DNA from: Arctopsyche grandis | Taxonomy: Eukaryota; Arthropoda; Insecta; Trichoptera; Hydropsychidae | DNA length: 64,000 nucleotides | NCBI RefSeq assembly: GCF_051622035.1 | Contig: NC_135359.1 | Coordinates: 34,067,501-34,131,500 of the forward strand | Direction: 5' to 3' | Shown: piece by piece, positions 1 through 15,000 of the stretch | How positions within the stretch are numbered: position 1 is the first letter of the stretch | Layout of the letters: each line of letters starts with the position of its first letter | Translations under genes and position numbers: made by a program | Notes under the pieces: model-generated | The model's input: the letters and a program-made list of their open reading frames with translations, nothing else | Told to the model about the DNA's origin: nothing | Databases searched by the model: none

Positions 1-1165
1 GTGCTCACCTCATTAAACCTAAACCAACCTAACCTAACTATCACCGAAATCAAAGAATTAGACTTTGCGAAAAAATACACAAAACGTGTCAACTTCACGA
101 AACCTAACCCAACCTAACCCAACTATCTCCGAAATCAAAGAATTTGACAATGCAAAAACATCCACAAAACTTGCTTATCTCACCAAAACTAAGCCAACCT
201 AACCTTACCATCACAAAAATGAAAGAATTGGACATTGCAAAAATATCCACAAAACGTGCTTACCTCACCAAACCTAACCCAAACTAACCTACACATCATC
301 GAAAGCGAAGAATTCGACATTAAAAAAATATTCAAATAACGTGTTTACCTCATTTAACCTAACCCAACCTAACCTAACCATCAACGAAATCAAAGAGATC
401 GACATTGCCAAAATATCCACAAAACCTAGCCCAACCTAACCTCATTTTTACCGAAATCAAAGAATTAGACATTGCAAAAGTATACACAAAACGTACTTAC
501 TTCACGAAACCTAACCCAACCTAACCTTAACATCACCGAAATCGAAGAATTCGACATTGCAAAGATATCCACAAAACGTGCTTACCTCACCAAACCTAAC
601 CCAACCTATCCATACCATCACCGAAATGAAAGAATTGGACATTGCAAAAATATACACAAAACGTACTAACTTCACGAAACCTATCCCAACCTAACCTAAC
701 CATCACCGAAATCAAAGAATCTGACAATGCAAAAATATCCGCAAAACGTGCTTACCTCACCAAACCTAACCCAACCTAACCATACCATCACCGAAATGAA
801 AAAATTGGACATTGCAAAAATATCCACAAAACTTGCTTACCTCACCAAACCTAACCCAAACTAACCTACACATCATCGAAATCGAAGAATTCGACATTAA
901 AAAAATATTCAAATAACGTGTTTACCTCATTAAACCTAACCCAACCTAACCTAACCATCAACGAAATCAAAGAGATCGACATTGCCAAAATATCCACAAA
1001 ACCTAGCCCAACCTAACCTCATTTTTACCGAAATCAAAGAATAAGACATTGCAAAAGTATACACAAAACGTACTTACTTCACGAAACCTAACCCAACCTA
1101 ACCTTAACATCACCGAAATCGAAGAATTCGACATTGCAAAGATATCCACAAAACGTGCTTACCTC

Positions 1166-4100
1166 ACCAAACCTAACCCAACCTATCCATACCATCACCG
1201 AAATGAAAGAATTGGACATTGCAAAAATATACACAAATCGTGCTAGCTTCACGAAACCCAACCCAACCAAACCTAACCATCACCGAAATCAAAGAATTTG
1301 ACAATGCAAAAATATCCACAAAACTGGCTTACCTCACCAAACCTAACCCAAACTAAGCTAAACATCATCGAAATCGAAGAATTCGACATTAAAAAAATAT
1401 CCACAAAACGTGCTCACCTCATTAAACCTAAACCAACCTAACCTAACTATCACCGAAATCAAAGAATTAGACTTTGCGAAAAAATACACAAAACGTGTCA
1501 ACTTCACGAAACCTAACCCAACCTAACCCAACTATCTCCGAAATCAAAGAATTTGACAATGCAAAAACATCCACAAAACTTGCTTATCTCACCAAAACTT
1601 AGCCAACCTAACCTTACCATCACAAAAATGAAAGAATTGGACATTGCAAAAATATCCACAAAACGTGCTAACCTCACCAAACCTAACCCAAACTAACCTA
1701 ACCATCACCGAAATCAAAGAATTAGACATTGCAAAAATATACACAAAACGTGCTAACCTCACCAAACCTAACCCAACCTAACCTAAACATCACCGAAATC
1801 AAAGAATTCGACAATGCAAAAATATCCACAAAACGTGCTTACCTCACCAAACCTAGCCCAACCTATCCTAACCATCACCGAAATCGAAGAATTAGACATT
1901 GCAAAAATATACACAAAACGTGCTAACCTCACCAAACCTAACCCAACCTAACCTAAACATCACCGAAATCAAAGAATTCGACAATGCAAAAATATCCACA
2001 AAACGTGCTTACCTCACCAAACCTAGCCCAACCTAACCTAACCATCACCGAAATCAAAGAATTAGACATTGCAAAATCATACACAAAACGTGCTAACCTC
2101 ACCAAACCTAACCCAACCTAACCTAAACATCAATGAAATCAAAGAATTTGACAATGCAAAAATATCCACAAGACTTGCTTACCTCACCAAACCTAACCCA
2201 ACCTAACCTAACCATCACCGAAATCAAAGAATTAGACATTACAAAAATATACACAAAACGTGCTTACCTCACCAAACCTAACCCAACCTAACCTAACCAT
2301 CTCCGAAATCAAAGAATTTGACAATGCAAAAATATCCACAAAACGTGCTAACCTCACCAAACCTAACCCAACCTAACCTAACCATCACCGAAATCAAAGA
2401 GTTCGACATTGCCAAAATATCCACAAAACGTGCTAACCTCACAAAACCTAGCCCAACCTAACCTCATTTTCACCGAAATCAAAAAATTAGACATTGCAAA
2501 AGTATACACAAAACGTACTTACTTCACGAAACCTAACCCAACCTAACCTTAACATCACCGAAATCGAAGAATTCGACATTGCAAAAATATCCACAAAACG
2601 TGCTTACCTCACCAAACCTAACCCAACCTATTCATACCATTACCGAAATGAAAGAATTGGACATTGCAAAAATATACACAAATCGTGCTAGCTTCACGAA
2701 ACCCAACCCAACCAAACCTAACCATCACCGAAATCAAAGAATTTGACAATGCAAAAATATTTACAAAACTTGCTTACCTCACCAAACCTAACCCAACCTA
2801 ACCTAACCATCACCGAAATCAAAGAATAAGACATTGCAAAAATATACACAAAACGTGCTTACCTCACCAAACCTAACCCAACCTAACCTAACCATCACCG
2901 AAATCAAAGAATTTGACAATGCAAAAATATCCACAAAACTTGCTTACCTCACCAAACCTAACCCAAACTAAGCTAAACACCATCGAAATCGAAGAATTTG
3001 ACATTAAAAAAAAAACCACAAAACGTGCTTACCTCATTAAACCTAAACCAACCTAACCTAACTATCACCGAAATCAAAGAATTAGACTTTGCGAAAAAAT
3101 ACACAAAACGTGCTAACTTCACGAAACCTAACCCAACCTAACCCAACTATTTCCGAAATCAAAGAATTTGACAATGCAAAAACATCCACAAAACTTGCTT
3201 ATCTCACCAAAACTAAGCCAACCTAACCTTACCATCACAAAAATGAAAGAATTGGACATTGCAAAAATATCCACAAAACGTGCTAACCTCACCAAACCTA
3301 ACCCAAACTAACCTAACCATCACCGAAATCAAAGAATTAGACATTGCAAAAATATACACAAAACGTGCTAACCTCACCAAACCTAACCCAACCTAACCTA
3401 AACATCACCGAAATCAAAGAATTTGACATTGCAAAAATATACACAAAACGTACTAACTTCACGAAACCTAACCCAACCTAACTTAACCATCACCGAAATC
3501 AAAGAATCTGACAATGCAAAAATATCCACAAAACTTGCTTACCTTACCAAACCTAACCCAAACTAACGTAAACATCACCAAAATCGAAGAATTCGACATT
3601 GCAAAAATATCCGCAAAACGTGCTTACCTCACCAAACCTAACCGAACCTAACCATACCATCACCGAAATGAAAAAATTGGACATTGCAAAAATATACACA
3701 AATTGCGCTAGCTTTACGAAACCCAACCCAACCTAAGCTAACCATCACCGAAATCAAAGAATTTGACAATGCAAAAATATCCACAAAATTTGCTTACCTC
3801 ACCAAACCTAACCCAAACTAACCTAAACATCATCGAAATCGAAGAATTCGACATTAAAAAAATATTCAAAAAACGTGTTTACCTCATTAAACCTAACCCA
3901 ACCTAACCTAACCATCAACGAAATCAAAGAGATCGACATTGCCAAAATATCCACAAAACCTAGCATAACCTAACCTCATTTTTACCGAAATCAAAGAATT
4001 AGACATTGCAAAAGTATACACAAAACGTACTTACTTCACGAAACCTAACCCAACCTAACCTTAACATCACCAAAATCGAAGAATTCGACATTGCAAAGAT

Positions 4101-5719
4101 ATCCACAAAACGTGCTTACCTCACCAAACCTAACCCAACCTATCCATACCATCACCGAAATGAAAGAATTGGACATTGCAAAAATATACACAAATCGTGC
4201 TAGCTTCACGAAACCCAACCCAACCAAACCTAACCATCACAGAAATCAAAGAATTTGACAATGCAAAAATATCCACAAAACTTGCTTACCTCACCAAACC
4301 TAACCCAAACTAAGCTTAACACCATCGAAATCGAAGAATTCGACATTAAAAAAATATCCACAAAACGTGCTCACCTCATTAAACCTCAACCAACCTAACC
4401 TAACTATCACCGAAATCAAAGAATTAGACTTTGCGAAAAAATACACAAAACGTGCTAACTTCACGAAACCTAACCCAACCCAACCCAACTATCTCCGAAA
4501 TCAAAGAATTTGACAATGCAAAAACATCCACAAAACTTGCTTATCTCACTAAAACTAAGCCAACCTAACCTTACCATCACAAAAATGAAAGAATTGGACA
4601 TTGCAAAAATATCCACAAAACGTGCTAACCTCACCAAACCTAACCCAAACTAACCTTACCATCACCGAAATCAAAGAATTAGACATTGCAAAAATATACA
4701 CAAAACGTGCTAACCTCACCAAACCTAACCCAACCTAACCTAAACATCAACGAAATCAAAGAATTTGACAATGCAAAAATATCCACAAAACTTGCTTACC
4801 TCACCAAACCTAACCCAACCTAACCTAACCATCACCGAAATCAAAGAATTAGACATTGCAAAAATATACACAAAACGTACTAACTTCACGAAACCTATCC
4901 CAACCTAACCTAACCATCACCGAAATCAAAGAATCTGACAATGCAAAAATATCCGCAAAACGTGCTTACCTCACCAAACCTAACCCAACCTAACCATACC
5001 ATCACCGAAATGAAAAAATTGGACATTGCAAAAATATCCACAAAACTTGCTTACCTCACCAAACCTAACCCAAACTAACCTACACATCATCGAAATCGAA
5101 GAATTCGACATTAAAAAAATATTCAAATAACGTGTTTACCTCATTAAACCTAACCCAACCTAACCTAACCATCAACGAAATCAAAGAGATCGACATTGCC
5201 AAAATATCCACAAAACCTAGCCCAACCTAACCTCATTTTTACCGAAATCAAAGAATTAGACATTGCAAAAGTATACACAAAACGTACTTACTTCACGAAA
5301 CCTAACCCAACCTAACCTTAACATCACCGAAATCGAAGAATTCGACATTGCAAAGATATCCACAAAACGTGCTTACCTCACCAAACCTAACCCAACCTAT
5401 CCATACCATCACCGAAATGAAAGAATTGGACATTGCAAAAATATACACAAATCGTGCTAGCTTCACGAAACCCAACCCAACCAAACCTTACCATCACCGA
5501 AATCAAAGAATTTGACAATGCAAAAATATCCACAAAACTTGCTTACCTCACCAAACCTAACCCAAACTAAGCTAAACATCATCGAAATCAAAGAATTAGA
5601 CATTGCAAAAATATACACAAAACGTGCTCACCTCATTAAACCTAAACCAACCTAACCTAACTATCACCGAAATCAAAGAATTAGACTTTGCGAAAAAATA
5701 CACAAAACGTGCTAACTTC
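1166..5719. repeat. HOR-I copy A (4554-bp higher-order unit)
   Basis: Landmarks recur at a constant offset of 4554 bp between this block and the next (for example 1729/6283, 2494/7048, 4006/8560, 5263/9817), with no net indel. The length equals 54 x 85 minus 36. The unit contains two 67-bp monomers, near 3950 and 5210, each with the same 18-bp deletion, and these account for the 36 bp. Only a handful of substitutions separate copies by eye (for example CTTAGCC here, CTAAGCC in copy B). Edges are approximate. Confidence 0.85.
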
Positions 5720-8700
5720 ACCAAACCTAACCCAACCTATCCATACCATCATAGAAATGAAAGAATTGGACATTGCAAAAATATACACAAATCGTGCTAG
5801 CTTCACGAAACCCAACCCAACCAAACCTAACCATCACCGAAATCAAAGAATTTGACAATGCAAAAATATCCACAAAACTGGCTTACCTCACCAAACCTAA
5901 CCCAAACTAAGCTAAACATCATCGAAATCGAAGAATTCGACATTAAAAAAATATCCACAAAACGTGCTCACCTCATTAAACCTAAACCAACCTAACCTAA
6001 CTATCACCGAAATCAAAGAATTAGACTTTGCGAAAAAATACACAAAACGTGTCAACTTCACGAAACCTAACCCAACCTAACCCAACTATCTCCGAAATCA
6101 AAGAATTTGACAATGCAAAAACATCCACAAAACTTGCTTATCTCACCAAAACTAAGCCAACCTAACCTTACCATCACAAAAATGAAAGAATTGGACATTG
6201 CAAAAATATCCACAAAACGTGCTAACCTCACCAAACCTAACCCAAACTAACCTAACCATCACCGAAATCAAAGAATTAGACATTGCAAAAATATACACAA
6301 AACGTGCTAACCTCACCAAACCTAACCCAACCTAACCTAAACATCACCGAAATCAAAGAATTCGACAATGCAAAAATATCCACAAAACGTGCTTACCTCA
6401 CCAAACCTAGCCCAACCTATCCTAACCATCACCGAAATCGAAGAATTAGACATTGCAAAAATATACACAAAACGTGCTAACCTCACCAAACCTAACCCAA
6501 CCTAACCTAAACATCACCGAAATCAAAGAATTCGACAATGCAAAAATATCCACAAAACGTGCTTACCTCACCAAACCTAGCCCAACCTAACCTAACCATC
6601 ACCGAAATCAAAGAATTAGACATTGCAAAATCATACACAAAACGTGCTAACCTCACCAAACCTAACCCAACCTAACCTAAACATCAATGAAATCAAAGAA
6701 TTTGACAATGCAAAAATATCCACAAGACTTGCTTACCTCACCAAACCTAACCCAACCTAACCTAACCATCACCGAAATCAAAGAATTAGACATTACAAAA
6801 ATATACACAAAACGTGCTTACCTCACCAAACCTAACCCAACCTAACCTAACCATCTCCGAAATCAAAGAATTTGACAATGCAAAAATATCCACAAAACGT
6901 GCTAACCTCACCAAACCTAACCCAACCTAACCTAACCATCACCGAAATCAAAGAGTTCGACATTGCCAAAATATCCACAAAACGTGCTAACCTCACAAAA
7001 CCTAGCCCAACCTAACCTCATTTTCACCGAAATCAAAAAATTAGACATTGCAAAAGTATACACAAAACGTACTTACTTCACGAAACCTAACCCAACCTAA
7101 CCTTAACATCACCGAAATCGAAGAATTCGACATTGCAAAAATATCCACAAAACGTGCTTACCTCACCAAACCTAACCCAACCTATTCATACCATTACCGA
7201 AATGAAAGAATTGGACATTGCAAAAATATACACAAATCGTGCTAGCTTCACGAAACCCAACCCAACCAAACCTAACCATCACCGAAATCAAAGAATTTGA
7301 CAATGCAAAAATATTTACAAAACTTGCTTACCTCACCAAACCTAACCCAACCTAACCTAACCATCACCGAAATCAAAGAATAAGACATTGCAAAAATATA
7401 CACAAAACGTGCTTACCTCACCAAACCTAACCCAACCTAACCTAACCATCACCGAAATCAAAGAATTTGACAATGCAAAAATATCCACAAAACTTGCTTA
7501 CCTCACCAAACCTAACCCAAACTAAGCTAAACACCATCGAAATCGAAGAATTTGACATTAAAAAAAAAACCACAAAACGTGCTTACCTCATTAAACCTAA
7601 ACCAACCTAACCTAACTATCACCGAAATCAAAGAATTAGACTTTGCGAAAAAATACACAAAACGTGCTAACTTCACGAAACCTAACCCAACCTAACCCAA
7701 CTATTTCCGAAATCAAAGAATTTGACAATGCAAAAACATCCACAAAACTTGCTTATCTCACCAAAACTAAGCCAACCTAACCTTACCATCACAAAAATGA
7801 AAGAATTGGACATTGCAAAAATATCCACAAAACGTGCTAACCTCACCAAACCTAACCCAAACTAACCTAACCATCACCGAAATCAAAGAATTAGACATTG
7901 CAAAAATATACACAAAACGTGCTAACCTCACCAAACCTAACCCAACCTAACCTAAACATCACCGAAATCAAAGAATTTGACATTGCAAAAATATACACAA
8001 AACGTACTAACTTCACGAAACCTAACCCAACCTAACTTAACCATCACCGAAATCAAAGAATCTGACAATGCAAAAATATCCACAAAACTTGCTTACCTTA
8101 CCAAACCTAACCCAAACTAACGTAAACATCACCAAAATCGAAGAATTCGACATTGCAAAAATATCCGCAAAACGTGCTTACCTCACCAAACCTAACCCAA
8201 CCTAACCATACCATCACCGAAATGAAAAAATTGGACATTGCAAAAATATACACAAATTGCGCTAGCTTTACGAAACCCAACCCAACCTAAGCTAACCATC
8301 ACCGAAATCAAAGAATTTGACAATGCAAAAATATCCACAAAATTTGCTTACCTCACCAAACCTAACCCAAACTAACCTAAACATCATCGAAATCGAAGAA
8401 TTCGACATTAAAAAAATATTCAAAAAACGTGTTTACCTCATTAAACCTAACCCAACCTAACCTAACCATCAACGAAATCAAAGAGATCGACATTGCCAAA
8501 ATATCCACAAAACCTAGCATAACCTAACCTCATTTTTACCGAAATCAAAGAATTAGACATTGCAAAAGTATACACAAAACGTACTTACTTCACGAAACCT
8601 AACCCAACCTAACCTTAACATCACCAAAATCGAAGAATTCGACATTGCAAAGATATCCACAAAACGTGCTTACCTCACCAAACCTAACCCAACCTATCCA

Positions 8701-10273
8701 TACCATCACCGAAATGAAAGAATTGGACATTGCAAAAATATACACAAATCGTGCTAGCTTCACGAAACCCAACCCAACCAAACCTAACCATCACAGAAAT
8801 CAAAGAATTTGACAATGCAAAAATATCCACAAAACTTGCTTACCTCACCAAACCTAACCCAAACTAAGCTTAACACCATCGAAATCGAAGAATTCGACAT
8901 TAAAAAAATATCCACAAAACGTGCTCACCTCATTAAACCTCAACCAACCTAACCTAACTATCACCGAAATCAAAGAATTAGACTTTGCGAAAAAATACAC
9001 AAAACGTGCTAACTTCACGAAACCTAACCCAACCCAACCCAACTATCTCCGAAATCAAAGAATTTGACAATGCAAAAACATCCACAAAACTTGCTTATCT
9101 CACTAAAACTAAGCCAACCTAACCTTACCATCACAAAAATGAAAGAATTGGACATTGCAAAAATATCCACAAAACGTGCTAACCTCACCAAACCTAACCC
9201 AAACTAACCTTACCATCACCGAAATCAAAGAATTAGACATTGCAAAAATATACACAAAACGTGCTAACCTCACCAAACCTAACCCAACCTTACCTAAACA
9301 TCAACGAAATCAAAGAATTTGACAATGCAAAAATATCCACAAAACTTGCTTACCTCACCAAACCTAACCCAACCTAACCTAACCATCACCGAAATCAAAG
9401 AATTAGACATTGCAAAAATATACACAAAACGTACTAACTTCACGAAACCTATCCCAACCTAACCTAACCATCACCGAAATCAAAGAATCTGACAATGCAA
9501 AAATATCCGCAAAACGTGCTTACCTCACCAAACCTAACCCAACCTAACCATACCATCACCGAAATGAAAAAATTGGACATTGCAAAAATATCCACAAAAC
9601 TTGCTTACCTCACCAAACCTAACCCAAACTAACCTACACATCATCGAAATCGAAGAATTCGACATTAAAAAAATATTCAAATAACGTGTTTACCTCATTA
9701 AACCTAACCCAACCTAACCTAACCATCAACGAAATCAAAGAGATCGACATTGCCAAAAAATCCACAAAACCTAGCCCAACCTAACCTCATTTTTACCGAA
9801 ATCAAAGAATTAGACATTGCAAAAGTATACACAAAACGTACTTACTTCACGAAACCTAACCCAACCTAACCTTAACATCACCGAAATCGAAGAATTCGAC
9901 ATTGCAAAGATATCCACAAAACGTGCTTACCTCACCAAACCTAACCCAACCTATCCATACCATCACCGAAATGAAAGAATTGGACATTGCAAAAATATAC
10001 ACAAATCGTGCTAGCTTCACGAAACCCAACCCAACCAAACCTTACCATCACCGAAATCAAAGAATTTGACAATGCAAAAATATCCACAAAACTTGCTTAC
10101 CTCACCAAACCTAACCCAAACTAAGCTAAACATCATCGAAATCAAAGAATTAGACATTGCAAAAATATACACAAAACGTGCTCACCTCATTAAACCTAAA
10201 CCAACCTAACCTAACTATCACCGAAATCAAAGAATTAGACTTTGCGAAAAAATACACAAAACGTGCTAACTTC
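5720..10273. repeat. HOR-I copy B (tandem duplicate of copy A)
   Basis: Direct tandem copy of the preceding 4554-bp block. Similarity to the block before it runs on to about 10430, so a third unit begins there and is then replaced by HOR-II type monomers. Private changes include CCTTACCTAAAC near 9293 and CCAAAAAATCC near 9755. Confidence 0.85.
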
Positions 10274-10429
10274 ACCAAACCTAACCCAACCTATCCATAC
10301 CATCATAGAAATGAAAGAATTGGACATTGCAAAAATATACACAAATCGTGCTAGCTTCACGAAACCCAACCCAACCAAACCTAACCATCACCGAAATCAA
10401 AGAATTTGACAATGCAAAAATATCCACAA

Positions 10430-12060
10430 AACTTGCTTACCTCACCAAACCTAACCCAAACTAACCTAAACATCATCGAAATCGAAGAATTCGACATTAA
10501 AAAAATATTCACAAAACGTGTTTACCTCATTAAACCTAACCCAACCTAACCTAACTATCACCGAAATCAAAGAATTAGACTTTGCGAAAACATCCACAAA
10601 ACTTGCTTATCTCACCAAAACTAAGCCAATCTAACCTAACCATCACCGAAATCAAAGAATTAGACATAGCAAAAATATCCACAAAACGTGCTAACCTCAC
10701 AAAACCTAGCCCAACCTAACCTCATTTTCACCGAAATCAAAGAATTCGACATTGCCAAAATATCCACAAAACGTGCTAACCTCACGAAACCTAACCCAAC
10801 CTAACCTTAACATCACCGAAATCGAAGAATTCGACATTGCAAAAATATCCACAAAACGTGCTTACCTCACCAAACCTAACCCAACCTAACCTTATCATCA
10901 CCGAAATCGAAGAATTGGACATTGCAAAAATATACACAAATCGTGCTAGCTTCACGAAACCCAACCCAACCAAACCTAACCATCACCGAAATCAAAGAAT
11001 TTGACAATGCAAAAATATTCACAAAACTTGCTAACCTCACCAAACCTAATTCAACCTAACCTAACCATCACCGAAATCAAAGAATAAGACATTGCAAAAA
11101 TATACACAAAACGTGCTTACCTCACCAAACCTAACCCAACCTAACCTAACCATCACCGAAATCAAAGAATTTGACAATGCAAAAATATCCACAAAACTTG
11201 CTTACCTCACCAAACCTAACCCAAACTAAGCATAACATCATCGAAATCGAAGAATTCGACATTAAAAAAATATCCACAAAACGTGCTCACCTCATTAAAC
11301 CTAAACCAACCTAACCTAACTATCACCGAAATCAAAGAATTAGACTTTGCGAAAAAATACACAAAACGTGCTAACTTCACGAAACCTAACCCAACCTAAC
11401 CCAACTATCTCCGAAATCAAAGAATTTGACAATGCAAAAATATCCACAAAACGTGCTTACCTCACCAAACCTAACCCAACCTAACCTAACCATCACCGAA
11501 ATCAAAGAATTAGACATTGCAAAAATATACACAAAACGTGCTAACCTCACCAAACCTAACCCAACCTAACCTAAACATCAACGAAATCAAAGAATTTGAC
11601 AATGCAAAAAAAACACAAAACGTGCTAACCTCACCAAACCTAACCCAAACTAACCTAACCATCACCGAAATCAAAGAATTAGACATTGCAAAAATATACA
11701 CAAAACGTGCTATTCTAACCAAACCTAACCCAACCTAACCTAAACATCACCGAAATCAAAGAATTTGACAATGCAAAAATATCCACAAAACGTGCTTACC
11801 TCACCAAACCTAATCCAACCTAACCTAACCATCACCGAAATCAAAGAATTAGACATAACAAAAATATACACAAAACGTGCTTACCTCACCAAACCTAACC
11901 CAACCTAACCTAAACATCAACGAAATCAAAGAATTTGACAATGCAATAATATCCACAAAACTTGCTTACCTCACCAAACCTAACCCAACCTAACCTAACC
12001 ATCTCCGAAATCAAAGAATTTGACAATGCAAAAATATCCACAAAACGTGCTAACCTCACC
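10430..12060. repeat. Mixed satellite between HOR-I and HOR-II
   Basis: Satellite monomers of both HOR types with no long exact partner that I could follow by eye. It holds the first 84-bp monomer (run of eight A near 11606). Nothing other than satellite is seen. Confidence 0.6.
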
Positions 12061-15000
12061 AAACCTAACCCAACCTAACCTAACCATCACCGAAATCAAA
12101 GAATTCGACATTGCCAAAATATCCACAAAACGTGCTAACCTCACAAAACCTAGCCCAACCTAACCTCATTTTCACCGAAATCAAAGAATTAGACATTGCA
12201 AAAGTATACACAGAACGTACTTACTTCACGAAACCTAACCCAACCTAACCTTAACATCACCGAAATCGAAGAATTCGACATTGCAAAAATATCCACAAAA
12301 CGTGCTTACCTAACCAAACCTAACCCAACCTATCCATACCATTACCGAAATGAAAGAATTGGACATTGCAAAAATATACACAAATCGTGCTAGCTTCACG
12401 AAACCCAACCCAACCAAACCTAACCATCACCGAAATCAAAGAATTTGACAATGCAAAAATATTCGCAAAACTTGCTTACCTCACCAAACCTAATTCAACC
12501 TAACCTAACCATCACCGAAATCAAAGAATAAGACATTGCAAAAATATACACAAAACGTGCTTACCTCACCAAACCTAACCCAACCTAACCTAACCATCAC
12601 CGAAATCAAAGAATTTGACAATGCAAAAATATCCACAAAACTTGCTTACCTCACCAAACCTAACCCAAACTAAGCTGAACATCATCGAAATCGAAGAATT
12701 CGACATTAAAAAAATATCCACAAAACGTGCTCACCTCATTAAACCTAAACCAACCTAACCTAACTATCACCGAAATCAAAGAATTAGACTTTGCGAAAAA
12801 ATACACAAAACGTGCTAACCTCACCAAACCTAACCCAACCTAACCTAAACATCAACGAAATCAAAGAATTTGACAATGCAAAAAAAACACAAAACGTGCT
12901 AACCTCACCAAACCTAACCCAAACTAACCTAACCATCACCGAAATCAAAGAATTAGACATTGCAAAAATATACACAAAACGTGCTAACCTCACCAAACCT
13001 AACCCAACCTAACCTAAACATCACCGAAATCAAAGAATTTGACAATGCAAAAATATCCACAAAACGTGCTTACCTCACCAAACCTATCCCAACCTAACCT
13101 AACCATTTCCGAAATCAAAGAATTTGACAATGCAAAAATATCCACAAAACGTGCTAACCTCACCAAACCTAACCCAACCTAACCTAACCATCACCGAAAT
13201 CAAAGAATTCGACATTGCCAAAATATCCACAAAACGTGCTAACCTCACAAAACCTAGCCCAACCTAACCTCATTTTCACCGAAATCAAAGAATTAGACAT
13301 TGCAAAAGTATACACAAAACGTACTTACTTCACGAAACCTAACCCAACCTAACCTTAACATCACCGAAATCGAAGAATTCGACATTGCAAAAATATCCAC
13401 AAAACGTGCTTACCTAACCAAACCTAACCCAACCTATCCATACCATTACCGAAATGAAAGAATTGGACATTGCAAAAATATACACAAATCGTGCTAGCTT
13501 CACGAAACCCAACCCAACCAAACCTAACCATCACCGAAATCAAAGAATTTGACAATGCAAAAATATTTGCAAAACTTGCTTACCTCACCAAACCTAATTC
13601 AACCTAACCTAACCATCACCGAAATCAAAGAATAAGACATTGCAAAAATATACACAAAACGTGCTTACCTCACCAAACCTAACCCAACCTAACCTAACCA
13701 TCACCGAAATCAAAGAATTTGACAATGCAAAAATATCCACAAAACTTGCTTACCTCACCAAACCTAACCCAAACTAAGCTAAACATCATTGAAATCGAAG
13801 AATTCGACATTAAAAAAATATCCACAAAACGTGCTCACCTCATTAAACCTAAACCAACCTAACCTAACTATCACCGAAATCAAAGAATTAGACTTTGCGA
13901 AAAAATACACAAAACGTGCTAACTTCACGAAACCTAACCCAACCTAACCCAACTATCTCCGAAATCAAAGAATTTGACAATGCAAAAACATCCACAAAAC
14001 TTGCTTATCTCACCAAAACTAAGCCAATCTAACCTAACCATCACCGAAATCAAAGAATTAGACATAGCAAAAATATACACAAAACGTGCTAACCTCACCA
14101 AACCTAACCCAACCTAACCTAAACATCAACGAAATCAAAGAATTTGACAATGCAAAAATATCCACAAAACTTGCTTACCTCACCAAACCTAACCCAACCT
14201 AACCTAACCATCTCCGAAATCAAAGAATTTGACAATGCAAAAATATCCACAAAACGTGCTAACCTCACCAAACCTAAACCAACCTAACCTTACCATCACC
14301 GAAATCAAAGAATTAGACATTGCAAAAATATACACAAAACGTACTAACTTCACGAAACCTAACCCAACCTAACCTAACCATCACCGAAATCAAAGAATCT
14401 GACAATGCAAAAATATCCACAAAACTTGCTTACCTCACCAAACCTAACCCAAACTAACGTAAACATCACCAAAATCGAAGAATCCGACATTGCAAAAATA
14501 TCCGCAAAACGTGCTTACCTCACCAAACCTAACCCAACCTAACCATACCATCACCGAAATGAAAAAATTGGACATTGCAAAAATATACACAAATCGTGCT
14601 AGCTTCACGAAACCCAACCCAACCCAAGCTAACCATCACCGAAATCAAAGAATTTGACAATGCAAAAATATCCACAAAACGTGCTAACCTCACCAAACCT
14701 AACCCAACCTAACCTAACCATCTCCGAAATCAAAGAATTTGACAATGCAAAAATATCCACAAAACGTGCTAACCTCACCAAACCTAACCCAACCTAACCT
14801 AACCATCACCGAAATCAAAGAATTCGACATTGCCAAAATATCCACAAAACGTGCTAACCTCACAAAACCTAGCCCAACCTAACCTCATTTTCACCGAAAT
14901 CAAAGAATTAGACATTGCAAAAGTATACACAAAACGTACTTACTTCACGAAACCTAACCCAACCTAACCTTAACATCACCGAAATCGAAGAATTCGACAT

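Noticed and set aside
472..669. Dozens of near-identical 60-73 codon reading frames on both strands of the satellite, many starting MQKYTQNVLTS
   Set aside because: They are by-products of the tandem repeat: same phase in each cassette, overlapping frames on the opposite strand, no start context, no recognisable domain, and length set by the 85-bp period.
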